A DNA stretch of 64,000 nucleotides from Chitinophaga varians. GTDB taxonomy: Bacteria > Bacteroidota > Bacteroidia > Chitinophagales > Chitinophagaceae. How positions within the stretch are numbered: position 1 is the stretch's first letter; every line of letters begins with the position of its first letter. Below are positions 15,738 to 23,949 of the stretch, one piece after another. Under the pieces are notes generated by a model, which saw only the letters and a list, made by a program, of their open reading frames with translations, did no database searches and was not told the DNA's origin. Position numbers and translations under genes: made by a program. The stretch is taken from assembly GCF_012641275.1 (NCBI RefSeq), contig NZ_JABAIA010000003.1, positions 1,426,001 through 1,490,000 on the forward strand, in the 5' to 3' direction.

Positions 15738-16637
15738 ATGCTTTCCACCCACCATCAGGTTTTTATTGAAGTGGCCAGGGAGAAAAGTTTCTCTAAGGCC
15801 AGCCAAACGCTGTTTATCTCTCAACCGGCCATCAGCAAGCATGTGAAGTACCTGGAAGAATATTACAGAACGCGGTTGTTTGAGCGTAAAGGCATTCAAA
15901 TATCGCTGACAGATGCCGGCAGTTTTTTGTTGAAGCGTTTGTTGCAGGTCGCCAATATACAGGCGGAGACAGAGTTTGAGATGGCCGCGTTCAGCGATAA
16001 GCACCAGGCCAAAGGGTTGTTAAAGCTGGGCGCCAGTACTACGGTGGCGTTGTACATCCTCCCGAAGGTGCTTTCTGCTTTTCAGCAGGAATATCCGCAG
16101 GTAGAGATCAACCTGCTGAACCGTAACGCCGAGATCGTGCTGGAGGCGCTGCTGAACCAGGAAATCAATCTGGGCATTATCGAAGGACGGGGCAAGTTGA
16201 CCAATGTGGTGTACCATCCTTTCATCAATGATCAGGTGATTGCCGTCTGTGGCAGGAAAAGCGGCTTTTCCAAAACGCGGCATTATCCGCTGAAGGAGGT
16301 GCTGCGGATGCCGGTAGCGCTGCGGGAACGTGGCAGTGGTACGCTGGAGGCTTTGAAAGACGCCTTACAGAAACACAAGACCGGTATTGACGCGCTACAG
16401 GTAAAAGCGCGGCTGGGCGGCACCGAAGCGCTGAAGAATTTTCTGATAGAATCGGGCTGCATAGGCTTTCTGCCCAAACGCTCTGTGTTCAAGGAGTTGA
16501 AGCAGGGCGACCTGACCGAGATTTCATTTGAAGGACTGCATATAGAAAGAAGTTTTTATTTCATTCAGCGGAAAGGCGAGACCAGTGAACTGAATAAAAA
16601 ACTGATTCGCTACGCCAGAAGCATATATAACCAATAG
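15738..16637 (+). CDS. LysR family transcriptional regulator
   Basis: 299 residues from the ATG at 15738; a TTG at 15726 in the same frame is less likely. The N-terminal winged helix is intact (FIEVAREKSFSKASQTLFIS, then QPAISKHVKYLEEYY), followed by the two-lobed effector domain beginning LLKLGASTTVALYILP. The family senses a small metabolite and usually activates an adjacent gene. Here the following threonine-synthase-like gene, 61 bp downstream on the same strand, is the natural candidate target, and repeats suited to a LysR site fill that gap. Confidence 0.92.
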   Translation: MLSTHHQVFIEVAREKSFSKASQTLFISQPAISKHVKYLEEYYRTRLFERKGIQISLTDAGSFLLKRLLQVANIQAETEFEMAAFSDKHQAKGLLKLGASTTVALYILPKVLSAFQQEYPQVEINLLNRNAEIVLEALLNQEINLGIIEGRGKLTNVVYHPFINDQVIAVCGRKSGFSKTRHYPLKEVLRMPVALRERGSGTLEALKDALQKHKTGIDALQVKARLGGTEALKNFLIESGCIGFLPKRSVFKELKQGDLTEISFEGLHIERSFYFIQRKGETSELNKKLIRYARSIYNQ

Positions 16638-16678
16638 TTATAGGTTATAACAAAAACGACCAGCTGTTTGTTATAGGT
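16637..16678 (+). promoter_or_regulatory. Candidate LysR binding site before the threonine-synthase-like gene
   Basis: GTTATAGGT occurs twice in direct orientation (16637-16645 and 16670-16678, 33-bp period). Overlapping this, GGTTATAACAAA (16643-16654) and TTTGTTATAGGT (16667-16678) form an imperfect inverted repeat. A TACATTTA box (16685-16692, 7 of 8 to TAnnTTTG) lies just downstream, 6 bases before the ATG, so the transcript would be almost leaderless. Confidence 0.5.
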
Positions 16679-16698
16679 CATTCCTACATTTACAAGGA

Positions 16699-17856
16699 AT
16701 GACACTTACCCGAAAAAACATATCGCACCTTACTGCCTTGCAGTGTCCCCGTTGTGGCAAACAATACGACGCTACTGTATTGCAGTCATACGCCACCTGC
16801 TGCCAGCAGCCGCTGACAGCTGTTTACTCCTGCGACCTGCCTGCACCTGATTTCCTCAAGGGAAGGGACCACAGTATCTGGCGGTACCGCGAAATGCTGC
16901 CGGTAGCTGATCCCCGTCATATTGTTAGCCTGGGGGAAGGTGGCACGCCGTTGACCACCCTGCATACCCTCAGCGCACGGACGGGCGTGCAGGTATTACT
17001 AAAAGATGAAAGTGTGAACCCGACCGGCTCCTTCAAAGCCCGGGGCATCAGCGTAGCGGTATCCAAAGCGCTTGAATTTGGCATTACGCACTGCATCATT
17101 CCTTCCGCCGGCAACGCAGGCGGCGCCTTAAGCGCCTATTGCGCCAAAGCGGGCATGAAAGCCACGGTGATCATGCCGCGGCTTACCCCTGTCACACTAC
17201 AGGAAGAATGCCGCCTCTATGGCGCGGAACTGCTGCTCTCCGACGGGCTGATAGATAGTTGCGGGCGCATGGCGCGCCAGCTGGTACAGGAAACCGGCGG
17301 CTTTGACATGTCTACTTTAAAAGAACCATACCGCCTGGAAGGCAAAAAAACAATGGGGTATGAAATCGCCGAACAGCTGCACTGGCAGCTGCCCGATGTG
17401 ATCATCTATCCTACCGGCGGCGGCACCGGCCTGATAGGCATGTGGAAAGCCTTCCGCGAAATGCAGCAGCTGGGCTGGATCACCGGCAAGCTGCCCAGAA
17501 TGATCATTATTCAATCTCAAAATTGTGCTCCCATGGTACAGTACATCGAAAACGGAAACCTACCGGACGACTTCAGCGGTTATCCATCCATAGCTTATGG
17601 CCTGGCTGTTCCACAGCCTTTTGCAAAAGACATGATGCAGGAAGTGATCCGGCAAAGCGACGGCAAAGCACTGACCGTCACCGAAGAGGAAATGGAAGCC
17701 GGCATCTCCGAAATTGCCGAGGCAGAAGGCATCCTGCTCTCCCCGGAAGGCAGCGCCACTTATATGGGCCTGAAAAAACTGATTGAAAAGGACTGGGTGC
17801 AGGAAGATGAACAGGTATTGCTGTTCAACACCGGCTCCTGGTATAAATATCGTTGA
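16699..17856 (+). CDS. Threonine synthase-like PLP-dependent enzyme
   Basis: 385 residues. An N-terminal zinc ribbon (Cys16, Cys19, Cys34, Cys35) precedes a fold-type II PLP domain with the Schiff-base lysine Lys113 in NPTGSFKARG, the SAGNAGGALSAY substrate loop and a PTGGGTGLIG phosphate-binding loop. Threonine synthase converts O-phosphohomoserine to threonine, and the zinc-ribbon subfamily also includes cysteate synthase and related lyases. Location beside a LysR regulator rather than homoserine kinase or aspartokinase genes leaves room for a specialised paralogue. Confidence 0.85.
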   Translation: MTLTRKNISHLTALQCPRCGKQYDATVLQSYATCCQQPLTAVYSCDLPAPDFLKGRDHSIWRYREMLPVADPRHIVSLGEGGTPLTTLHTLSARTGVQVLLKDESVNPTGSFKARGISVAVSKALEFGITHCIIPSAGNAGGALSAYCAKAGMKATVIMPRLTPVTLQEECRLYGAELLLSDGLIDSCGRMARQLVQETGGFDMSTLKEPYRLEGKKTMGYEIAEQLHWQLPDVIIYPTGGGTGLIGMWKAFREMQQLGWITGKLPRMIIIQSQNCAPMVQYIENGNLPDDFSGYPSIAYGLAVPQPFAKDMMQEVIRQSDGKALTVTEEEMEAGISEIAEAEGILLSPEGSATYMGLKKLIEKDWVQEDEQVLLFNTGSWYKYR

Positions 17857-17887
17857 TCATGAAAGCCTCCGGGCTTTCGTGGTCCGC

Positions 17888-18415
17888 TCAGGATTTGCCC
17901 TCTTCCCACCCCTGCAGCAAATCCTGCAGGAACTTCCGTGATTTGGACGCTTCACTTCGAAAGCCCAGTGTCACCAGCAGGTACCCGAAGATCAACATAC
18001 CGAAAGGTATCAGTAAAAGTGGCTCAAACTTGCTGCCCGTACGGATGCAGTTGACTATCTCAACCAAACATCCCATCAAACCGATAGCAACCCCTCCCAT
18101 CCAAAACGTCATAAACACGGCCACTACAATAGACAATGTCATTCTGATCTTCACAGCTGTATGCACGATCTCATTGCTGATATCACCGGTAATCACCGGC
18201 AGGAAAGAGTTTCTGTAATCAATGATCCGGATGATCTCAAAGCGGTTGTTTTTCACCACCCCTTCATAAGGCTTGCCGGTGACAGGCTTAGACCAGCCGA
18301 TGGTAGTCCTCAGCCCCTTTTTGCTGGGCTCAACATTAGCTTCCAGCAGTTTTTTTATTTCTTCCGGAGAAAGTTTGGTTAACAACGTATAACGTTCTAT
18401 GGGTAATAATTTCAT
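17888..18415 (-). CDS. Hypothetical membrane protein, paralogue A of a tandem pair
   Basis: 175 residues, family not recognised. The N-terminus LPIERYTLLTKLSPEEIKKL is followed by a soluble, beta-rich ~80-residue stretch (KPYEGVVKNNRFEIIRIIDY, with a FLPVITGDI segment). Two hydrophobic segments lie at about residues 92-115 and 132-152, then a charged C-terminal helix (SEASKSRKFLQDLLQGWEE). It lies 6 bp downstream of a gene of the same architecture, so the pair arose by tandem duplication and is co-transcribed. No catalytic motif is seen. Confidence 0.75.
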   Translation of the reverse strand: MKLLPIERYTLLTKLSPEEIKKLLEANVEPSKKGLRTTIGWSKPVTGKPYEGVVKNNRFEIIRIIDYRNSFLPVITGDISNEIVHTAVKIRMTLSIVVAVFMTFWMGGVAIGLMGCLVEIVNCIRTGSKFEPLLLIPFGMLIFGYLLVTLGFRSEASKSRKFLQDLLQGWEEGKS

Positions 18416-18421
18416 GGATGA

Positions 18422-18934
18422 TTATTGTGCCTCACAAATATGTTTAATAAATTTCCGGGCAAGGCGATCTTCATAGCTGAACCGGCCAAATATCACCACA
18501 CATATGACCAACAACGCCAGCGCATAGATTAGCTTTCCCAGGCGAATGTCTCCGATAGTGGCCCATTCAAACAGCGCCCACAACAGAAATGCAGCCGCTC
18601 CTCCTCCCGTCAACAACACAAATACCATAAACATGGTGGTTACTTGCGGTATGATATCCACCTCCATGTCGATGGCTGTCTGGTGCAAGGATTTACTGAC
18701 GGTTCCCTTTACCCTTATTAATTCTTTTCTTTTGAGTTTTTGACTAAGCCTGCTGATAACAAAAGTATTACCATTAACCGTGCCTGTGAAACGCAGGTCC
18801 GGATTCAATATCCCCTCAGTATACCAATAAAACTTGGGATCATACGAGGAGAAATTCGCCTGCAATGCAGCCATCACTTCATCGGGAGAAAGAGGGCTCA
18901 GTAAGGTATACCTATTCGTTGGCAGCCAGTTCAT
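18422..18934 (-). CDS. Hypothetical membrane protein, paralogue B of a tandem pair
   Basis: 170 residues from the ATG at 18934; the frame extends to 19057 but that part is glycine/arginine-rich and not shared with the paralogue. The opening NWLPTNRYTLLSPLSPDEV aligns with the paralogue's start (shared L-P-x-x-R-Y-T-L-L-x-x-L-S-P-x-E). The next strands, FTGTVNGNTFVISRL and VKGTVSKSLHQTAIDM, also align, and two membrane segments follow (~95-118 and ~130-150). Function unknown; a two-helix anchor carrying an N-terminal cytosolic sensor-like domain is one reading. Confidence 0.75.
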   Translation of the reverse strand: MNWLPTNRYTLLSPLSPDEVMAALQANFSSYDPKFYWYTEGILNPDLRFTGTVNGNTFVISRLSQKLKRKELIRVKGTVSKSLHQTAIDMEVDIIPQVTTMFMVFVLLTGGGAAAFLLWALFEWATIGDIRLGKLIYALALLVICVVIFGRFSYEDRLARKFIKHICEAQ

Positions 18935-19078
18935 CCGTCGAAAATAAAGAATTTGCTCCGATGTCGCAAACACCCCTTCACAAAGTCGCCCCCTACCCCC
19001 TGCCGGCCCAACAAGGCTTTTTACCTTTAGGTTGTTATCAAACAATCTCCATTTCACTAGCTGTTAAAATAAAAAACT

Positions 19079-19600
19079 ATGGCAAACAAAATCATTTCAC
19101 AACGTATTTCACCGCATTTATGGTTTGAGCACCAGGCCGAAGAAGCGGCTAAATTCTATACATCGATCTTTCCTAATTCATCTATAGGCAGGATATCCCA
19201 TTACACCGAGGCAGGGCACGAGATACACGGCATGCCGGCCGGTTCTGTACTGACGGTTGAGTTCACCCTCGACGGACAAACCTTTATTGCCCTCAATGGC
19301 GGCCCACTTTTCAAATTCAATGAGGCCATTTCCTTTCTGGTGAATTGCCAGACACAGGAAGAGATAGACTACTACTGGGATAAACTGCGTGCCGGCGGAG
19401 ATCCCAAAGCGGACCAGTGCGGCTGGCTGAAAGATAAATTCGGCCTGTCCTGGCAGGTAGCTCCCGTGCAGATCGCGGAAATGCTCGTTGACAAAGACCA
19501 GGAACGCCTCAGCCGGGTGATGAACGCTGTCTTCCGGATGAAAAAGCTGGACCTGAAAGCGATAGAAGCCGCATATGGCGAACCTGTAGGTGCTAAATAA
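19079..19600 (+). CDS. PhnB-like VOC family protein
   Basis: 173 residues, cytosolic. It opens with ISPHLWFEHQAEEAAKFYTS and has FIALNGGPLFKFNEAISFLV, then QCGWLKDKFGLSWQVAP, all typical of the PhnB-type VOC proteins often mis-titled 3-demethylubiquinone-9 3-methyltransferase. No methyltransferase motif is present. The PhnB clade is structurally VOC but has no proven reaction. It is a monocistron, ending in a strong bidirectional terminator shared with a convergent membrane-barrel gene. Confidence 0.9.
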   Translation: MANKIISQRISPHLWFEHQAEEAAKFYTSIFPNSSIGRISHYTEAGHEIHGMPAGSVLTVEFTLDGQTFIALNGGPLFKFNEAISFLVNCQTQEEIDYYWDKLRAGGDPKADQCGWLKDKFGLSWQVAPVQIAEMLVDKDQERLSRVMNAVFRMKKLDLKAIEAAYGEPVGAK

Positions 19601-19651
19601 CGTACACGGACATATAATACCTGGTCCGCTAACTGGCTGGATCGTTTAAAA

Positions 19652-19689
19652 AACGAAAGCGCAAAGACAGGTGTCTTCGCGCTTTCGTT
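19652..19689. terminator. Bidirectional intrinsic terminator
   Basis: AACGAAAGCGCAAAGACA pairs with TGTCTTCGCGCTTTCGTT (18-bp stem, one mismatch, 2-nt loop). It lies between convergent genes ending at 19600 and 19704. Confidence 0.8.
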
Positions 19690-19703
19690 ATCTCTTTATA
19701 CAG

Positions 19704-20465
19704 TTAGATTTTATAAGCCACTCCCAGTGTCAGATAGATATTATACAACGGGAAGTCCAGACCTTTGAATTCGCTGGCGAATACAGGTCTCAGGCCCCAG
19801 TTCAGATTACCCATCACTTCCAGCTTGTTCCCTACCTTGCGTAGTGCGCCGCCTTGCAGGCCGATATCAAATTTGCGGACATCTGTTCCGAAATCAAAAG
19901 TGGCATGGTCGATGACTACCTTCCCGCCGGTAGGGCCACCGTTGCGGATATAACCGTCTGACACAGTGCCATAGAAATTGGAGCTGAACAGCCACGCGGC
20001 ATAACCACCCAGGTTGAAACGCCATTTGTTATTGGGCGTGAACGTGGCGCTAAGCGGAAATACCACATAGGCATTACGGACAGTCGTCTGGTTTTTACCG
20101 GAGAAGTCACCGGCAAAGGTACCACCATCTTCAGTGGTGATGATGGTAGGAAAATACAGTACCTGATCTTTGGTGCCCATGCCTTTATAGTCCAGCTTTA
20201 CACCCACAGCAGCGCCCCATTTTGGCGTAATGCGGTAGCCCAGCTCATAACCCAGCGAGGGACTGAATTCCGGCCAGTAGCTGTTTATTTTCCGGATAGT
20301 ATTGGGCAGGCCTACCGGTGCTGTGGCGCCGAAATTAAATCCGGCCATGATCCGGTGTTCCAGGTGAGGCTGAAAGTCTGATTTTTCTTTATCGCTTTGT
20401 TGGGCGGAGAGCTGTCCGGCTGCAAATAACAGAGCGGCCAGCAGTCCTTTTGTTTTTATATTCAT
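19704..20465 (-). CDS. Outer membrane beta-barrel protein
   Basis: 253 residues with a signal peptide (MNIKTKGLLAALLFAAGQLS, then AQQ). The rest alternates aromatic and polar residues in short amphipathic strands: IMAGFNFGATAPVG, SLGYELGYRI, VVFPLSATF, WRFNLGGYAAWLF. It ends NIYLTLGVAYKI with a penultimate aromatic, as in PorT-like or OMP_b-brl_2 barrels. The protein probably forms an 8-10-stranded barrel in the outer membrane. It lies 17 bp after a surface-lipoprotein gene and is likely co-transcribed with it. Confidence 0.82.
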   Translation of the reverse strand: MNIKTKGLLAALLFAAGQLSAQQSDKEKSDFQPHLEHRIMAGFNFGATAPVGLPNTIRKINSYWPEFSPSLGYELGYRITPKWGAAVGVKLDYKGMGTKDQVLYFPTIITTEDGGTFAGDFSGKNQTTVRNAYVVFPLSATFTPNNKWRFNLGGYAAWLFSSNFYGTVSDGYIRNGGPTGGKVVIDHATFDFGTDVRKFDIGLQGGALRKVGNKLEVMGNLNWGLRPVFASEFKGLDFPLYNIYLTLGVAYKI

Positions 20466-20482
20466 CGGTTAATGAAGGGTCT

Positions 20483-21541
20483 TTATTCGTGAACAATTTC
20501 GAGGCTGTCAAGTACCAGGCGGCTGCCGATAGCGCCTTTGTAGTTGTCGCCGTCTTTACTGGAAGAGGCTACAATGGCCATCATCAGTTTCTCGTTGCCG
20601 TCAACTTTTCGTTTCATCATAAAAGGAATGTCGAAGCGGGTCCAGTTTTCGCGGGCGGAACCATCAGGCAGGTAGGCCGTGCCCACAATGCGGTCTGAAC
20701 TGTGGATGTTGGTCGCATTCAGCCGGGTGGTACCGGTATACAATACCGCGTAAACAGCGCAGGAATCGATCATACCCGGAATAATCTTGCCGGCTTTGTC
20801 CTGGTATTGTGCTCCGGGTTTGTATTTATAGTAACCGGTGAAACGAAGCGGCTGTCCTTTATAGGGTTGTCCAAACTCGGTGGCTTCCAGTGGTTTGGCA
20901 AACGCATTCTCAATATTAAATACGCCCAGGAACATCGATCCGGCAAACAGTTTAATGCCTACCCAACCAGAGAGCACGGTACCTTCACGCGTCACCATCT
21001 CTGCTGCATATTTACCGTGGTAAGCGTCGGTGGTGGCACGAAGCGGATATGCCATCGGGTCTTCATCTACCCCGGAATAGGCAATGCCAGGGTTACCGGA
21101 AGACCATGTAACGGCACTGTCCTCATCAATGGGATATTGATATTTGAAATCGTCGTTGATCATCCATTTTTCAAAGTCCCACTTCCAGTAGCCTACGTTG
21201 ACAACTTCCACTTTATAGGTCTTTTTATTAAGACCGTTGGCAGACGTTACCACGTACTGGTGTATTCCGGTATCAAAATGAATCGAGTCTCCGGATGCCG
21301 GCGTGACCGTAGCACCGGTGGAGAGGCTTAGTTTAGGCGCAATTCCTGTAGCATAGGCTTCAGGTGTCAGGTACAGCCTGATGGTGCTATTGGCCTGGTC
21401 AATAAATACATCACTTGTCAGCTGGCTCTTGTCGAGGGTAAATGTTTCAATGTCGGCCTCGGGGTTCATGGGTGCATCCTTGATACAGGATTGCAACGAC
21501 CCGGCGACGGCCACGACGTAGCATAGTTTCCGCAGTTTCAT
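20483..21541 (-). CDS. PCMD-type lipoprotein (putative carbohydrate metabolism domain)
   Basis: 352 residues from the ATG at 21541. LCYVVAVAGSLQSCIKD contains a lipobox, so it is an outer-membrane lipoprotein. The N-terminal ~80 residues (PEADIETFTLDKS to a YVVTSANGLNKKTYKVEV segment) form a DUF5018-like Ig repeat, and the C-terminal ~240 residues (WDFEKWM, YHGKYAAEMVT, LRFTGYYKYKPG, a DSCAVYAVL strand) match the PCMD jelly-roll-like domain common in Bacteroidetes surface glycan systems. The reaction or ligand is unproven. It is followed by a barrel protein; no SusC/SusD pair is near. Confidence 0.82.
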   Translation of the reverse strand: MKLRKLCYVVAVAGSLQSCIKDAPMNPEADIETFTLDKSQLTSDVFIDQANSTIRLYLTPEAYATGIAPKLSLSTGATVTPASGDSIHFDTGIHQYVVTSANGLNKKTYKVEVVNVGYWKWDFEKWMINDDFKYQYPIDEDSAVTWSSGNPGIAYSGVDEDPMAYPLRATTDAYHGKYAAEMVTREGTVLSGWVGIKLFAGSMFLGVFNIENAFAKPLEATEFGQPYKGQPLRFTGYYKYKPGAQYQDKAGKIIPGMIDSCAVYAVLYTGTTRLNATNIHSSDRIVGTAYLPDGSARENWTRFDIPFMMKRKVDGNEKLMMAIVASSSKDGDNYKGAIGSRLVLDSLEIVHE

Positions 21542-21646
21542 GGTTATCAATTGGTTAACGAAATAGCGGCAAAGGTAGGGAATCTATTTTCAATACTGTA
21601 CATATATGTTTAACGGTATATGTAACAAAATTCATAACATTGTGAA

Positions 21647-22165
21647 ATGATGAACAGAACACGCATTCAAAGGATATTGATCTATGCCGCCAAATGTATA
21701 AGTGGCGTGTTGGTGGTCTTGTTCCTGTCCTGGCTGCTCGATTATCCGGATGTTGTATGGGTACTGATTTCTGTGATGCTGGTGTTATCTCCGGACGGTT
21801 CGGACGCTCTCACCCTGGCGGTTACACGCATCAAGGCCAATGTGATTGGCGCGATATCGGGTTTTTTGCTGCTGTTATGTCATCCTAACCTGCTGATCAC
21901 CATGAGCGTGGCCGTATGCGTGACGGTGGTGCTGTGCAATCTTTTTAACCTGGAAGCTGCTACCCGTACCGCATTGGCGGCCACCATCATCGTAATGACG
22001 CATGAAGCGGGCGCACATCTGTGGGACACGGCCGTGGGCAGGGTGCTGTCCGTATTGACCGGCTGTGTGCTGGGGCTGTTGATCACCTTTATTTTCCATA
22101 ACCGCTATACGAAACAGACCGCTGAGATGATCCTGTCCAAAACAACTGATCGCGGCGGTGAATAA
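21647..22165 (+). CDS. FUSC family membrane protein (membrane domain only)
   Basis: 172 residues with five or six hydrophobic helices and no soluble domain. VVWVLISVMLVLSPDGSDAL, then RIKANVIGAISGFLLLL and GRVLSVLTGCVLGLLITFIF match the membrane half of FUSC/aromatic-acid exporter (AaeB/YccS-like) proteins, which have a repeated segment with a conserved R-x-x-x-T-x-x-G. At this length it is a single half-unit that would need to oligomerise. It is divergent from the PCMD lipoprotein gene and 57 bp upstream of a PAP2 gene on the same strand. Confidence 0.8.
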   Translation: MMNRTRIQRILIYAAKCISGVLVVLFLSWLLDYPDVVWVLISVMLVLSPDGSDALTLAVTRIKANVIGAISGFLLLLCHPNLLITMSVAVCVTVVLCNLFNLEAATRTALAATIIVMTHEAGAHLWDTAVGRVLSVLTGCVLGLLITFIFHNRYTKQTAEMILSKTTDRGGE

Positions 22166-22195
22166 CAAGTACAGAATTCCTCCAGAATTGCCTTC

Positions 22196-22203
22196 TACAT
22201 TTG
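22196..22203 (+). promoter_or_regulatory. -7 promoter box for PAP2 gene
   Basis: TACATTTG is an exact TAnnTTTG match 19 bases before the ATG of the PAP2 gene, implying that this gene has its own promoter after the FUSC gene. Confidence 0.5.
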
Positions 22204-22222
22204 GAAGGTCAAGGAGTGATGC

Positions 22223-23032
22223 ATGAAAAAGATGATACTTTCCACTGGCCTGGCCCTGGGCGCCATGACCAGCCCTGTAAAGGCCCAGTTACAGACCGAT
22301 TCCCTCGCTGCTACCGTTAAGGACTCTTTTCACCTGGAGATAAAGCCTGCACCAGCACCGGCTTTCCGCACCACGGCCACCGGCCTGGTGGTCCCCGTAG
22401 TGATGATCGGTTATGGCGTGGCAGCCTTACGATGGCATCCGCTCTCCGATCTCAATCACAGTACCAATAAAGAAATACAGGAAGACCATTCAGGGTTTCA
22501 TACCACGGTGGACAGCTATCTGCAGTTTGCGCCCGCAGCTGCCGTATACGTGCTCAATGCCGCCGGTGTGCATGGCAAACACAATTTCCGCGACAGGACC
22601 ATTATTCTGGGTATTTCCGCGGTGTTTACGGCCGGCTCTGTGGAGCTGGTGAAACATGCCTCACACGAAACCCGCCCGGATGGCAGCGACAATCTCTCCT
22701 TTCCTTCCGGACATACGGCAACAGCTTTTGCTACGGCCGAATTTCTCCGCCAGGAATACAAGGATGTTTCCCCCTGGTACGGCATCGCAGGTTATGCTGC
22801 CGCTACCGCAACAGGCGCACTCAGAATGTACAACAATAAACACTGGTTCAGTGATGTGGTGGCAGGCGCCGGATTCGGTATCCTTAGCACCAAAGCAGCG
22901 TACTGGGTGTATCCGTGGATACAACGCAAATTATTCAGGGATACTAACAAGCACGCCTCTACGGTTATTTTACCTTACTACAACACACAATGGCACAGCG
23001 CCGGGCTGAGCATCGCTTTCTTTGGCCGTTAA
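22223..23032 (+). CDS. PAP2 superfamily phosphatase, exported
   Basis: 269 residues with an N-terminal signal peptide (to about residue 21, PVKAQ). The PAP2 tripartite active site is complete: KHASHETRP (Lys144, Arg151), SFPSGHTA (161-164 PSGH, His164 the general acid) and RMYNNKHWFSD (Arg201, His207 nucleophile, Asp211). Such enzymes dephosphorylate lipid pyrophosphates or phosphatidic acids at the periplasmic face. The C-terminal ~40 residues look like a terminal beta region. A second, non-homologous-in-detail PAP2 gene lies 0.9 kb downstream on the other strand. Confidence 0.9.
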   Translation: MKKMILSTGLALGAMTSPVKAQLQTDSLAATVKDSFHLEIKPAPAPAFRTTATGLVVPVVMIGYGVAALRWHPLSDLNHSTNKEIQEDHSGFHTTVDSYLQFAPAAAVYVLNAAGVHGKHNFRDRTIILGISAVFTAGSVELVKHASHETRPDGSDNLSFPSGHTATAFATAEFLRQEYKDVSPWYGIAGYAAATATGALRMYNNKHWFSDVVAGAGFGILSTKAAYWVYPWIQRKLFRDTNKHASTVILPYYNTQWHSAGLSIAFFGR

Positions 23033-23441
23033 CCACCAATAGCCATACAGGCTATACGGGCTCAACGCCAGCAATAGCGATACCCTCCCGGCACCTGCTT
23101 ATTACCTGCACGCATGTAGCACGACTGCCGTTTGTGCGGAAGCGGTAACAACCAAATATTCATAAAAATAGGGGTAATACAGACACTTACTAAACTTAAT
23201 AAAACTAAAGACAGCACAAGGTTACAAACACCCTAAAAAAAAACGTCAGGCAAAATTGGGGGTTTCTTTCTGTTTTTTTTGTGAGTCAATTGTTAATCCC
23301 GGTAAAAAAGCAGTGATGTTAATTCTATATCTGTTATGTTGAAAATAATATTATCGAATAACAGCACGTTAACATCAGATTTACATTTGGAGAGTCAAGT
23401 CGTAGTATATTTGGCCGGTACGACTTAACCTTAACCCTCTT
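23033..23441. other. 409-bp intergenic region with tandem promoters
   Basis: No credible coding sequence. The first part after the PAP2 stop is GC-rich and featureless, and the middle is A/T-rich with a weak AAACACCC...GGGGGTTT pairing near 23226-23274. The last 60 bases hold two promoter boxes and an inverted repeat, listed separately. Confidence 0.6.
23382..23426 (+). promoter_or_regulatory. Two -7 boxes, one inside an inverted repeat
   Basis: TACATTTG (23382-23389) and TATATTTG (23406-23413) both match TAnnTTTG exactly. The second sits between AAGTCGTA (23397-23404) and TACGACTT (23419-23426), an exact 8-bp inverted repeat with a 14-nt spacer. A protein bound to the arms would occlude the promoter of the 23442 gene. 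Confidence 0.55.
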
Positions 23442-23948
23442 ATGTACTTTGTACTGGTCCTTTTTTGTATGATTGTCAGTGTGGTAGCATACGCAGTCTA
23501 TTTGATCGGCCGCCTGGCCATACCCGCTGTGCCATCGCTGCCGGCACCGCCGGCAGGAGACGACGCCCTTGCAGACGTGACCATCACCAGTGTCTCCAAC
23601 AGCACCTTTACCATTTCCAGGTACCTGCGTAATATCCGCAACATGTCCTCACACCGGTTTGTGACAGTGGCCACCCGCCAGATCGTGCGTACTCCCATGG
23701 GCACTACCAGCAGCATACGCATCATTGAAAATATCGCCCCTGGCGATGAGCGGCAGCTGGGGCACACCGATCATGTGCAGGAAGGCAGTACTTCCATTTA
23801 CATCGGTTACGAAATTATCTGGGCACGTTATACGCCCGCACCAACTTATTACAGGCATACGCCTCCCCCTTCGCCATACACCGGCGGAATAGACACAGCA
23901 GAACTTAAACCAGGCCTGCTTTACCAGATACTGTTACAGGAAACCTAA
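23442..23948 (+). CDS. Hypothetical protein with N-terminal membrane anchor
   Basis: 168 residues, family not recognised. A single hydrophobic helix (residues 3-29) is followed by a Pro/Ala-rich linker and a probably beta-sandwich domain (DVTITSVSNSTFTISRY, FVTVATRQIVRTPMGTTSSI, IAPGDERQLGHTD, STSIYIGYEIIWARY). The region after residue 130 is Pro/Tyr/Thr-rich. The topology suggests an exported domain tethered to the membrane. Two exact -7 boxes and an inverted repeat precede it, so it seems to be a real, regulated gene. Its stop is 1 nt from the convergent PAP2 gene. Confidence 0.7.
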   Translation: MYFVLVLFCMIVSVVAYAVYLIGRLAIPAVPSLPAPPAGDDALADVTITSVSNSTFTISRYLRNIRNMSSHRFVTVATRQIVRTPMGTTSSIRIIENIAPGDERQLGHTDHVQEGSTSIYIGYEIIWARYTPAPTYYRHTPPPSPYTGGIDTAELKPGLLYQILLQET

Positions 23949-23949
23949 G

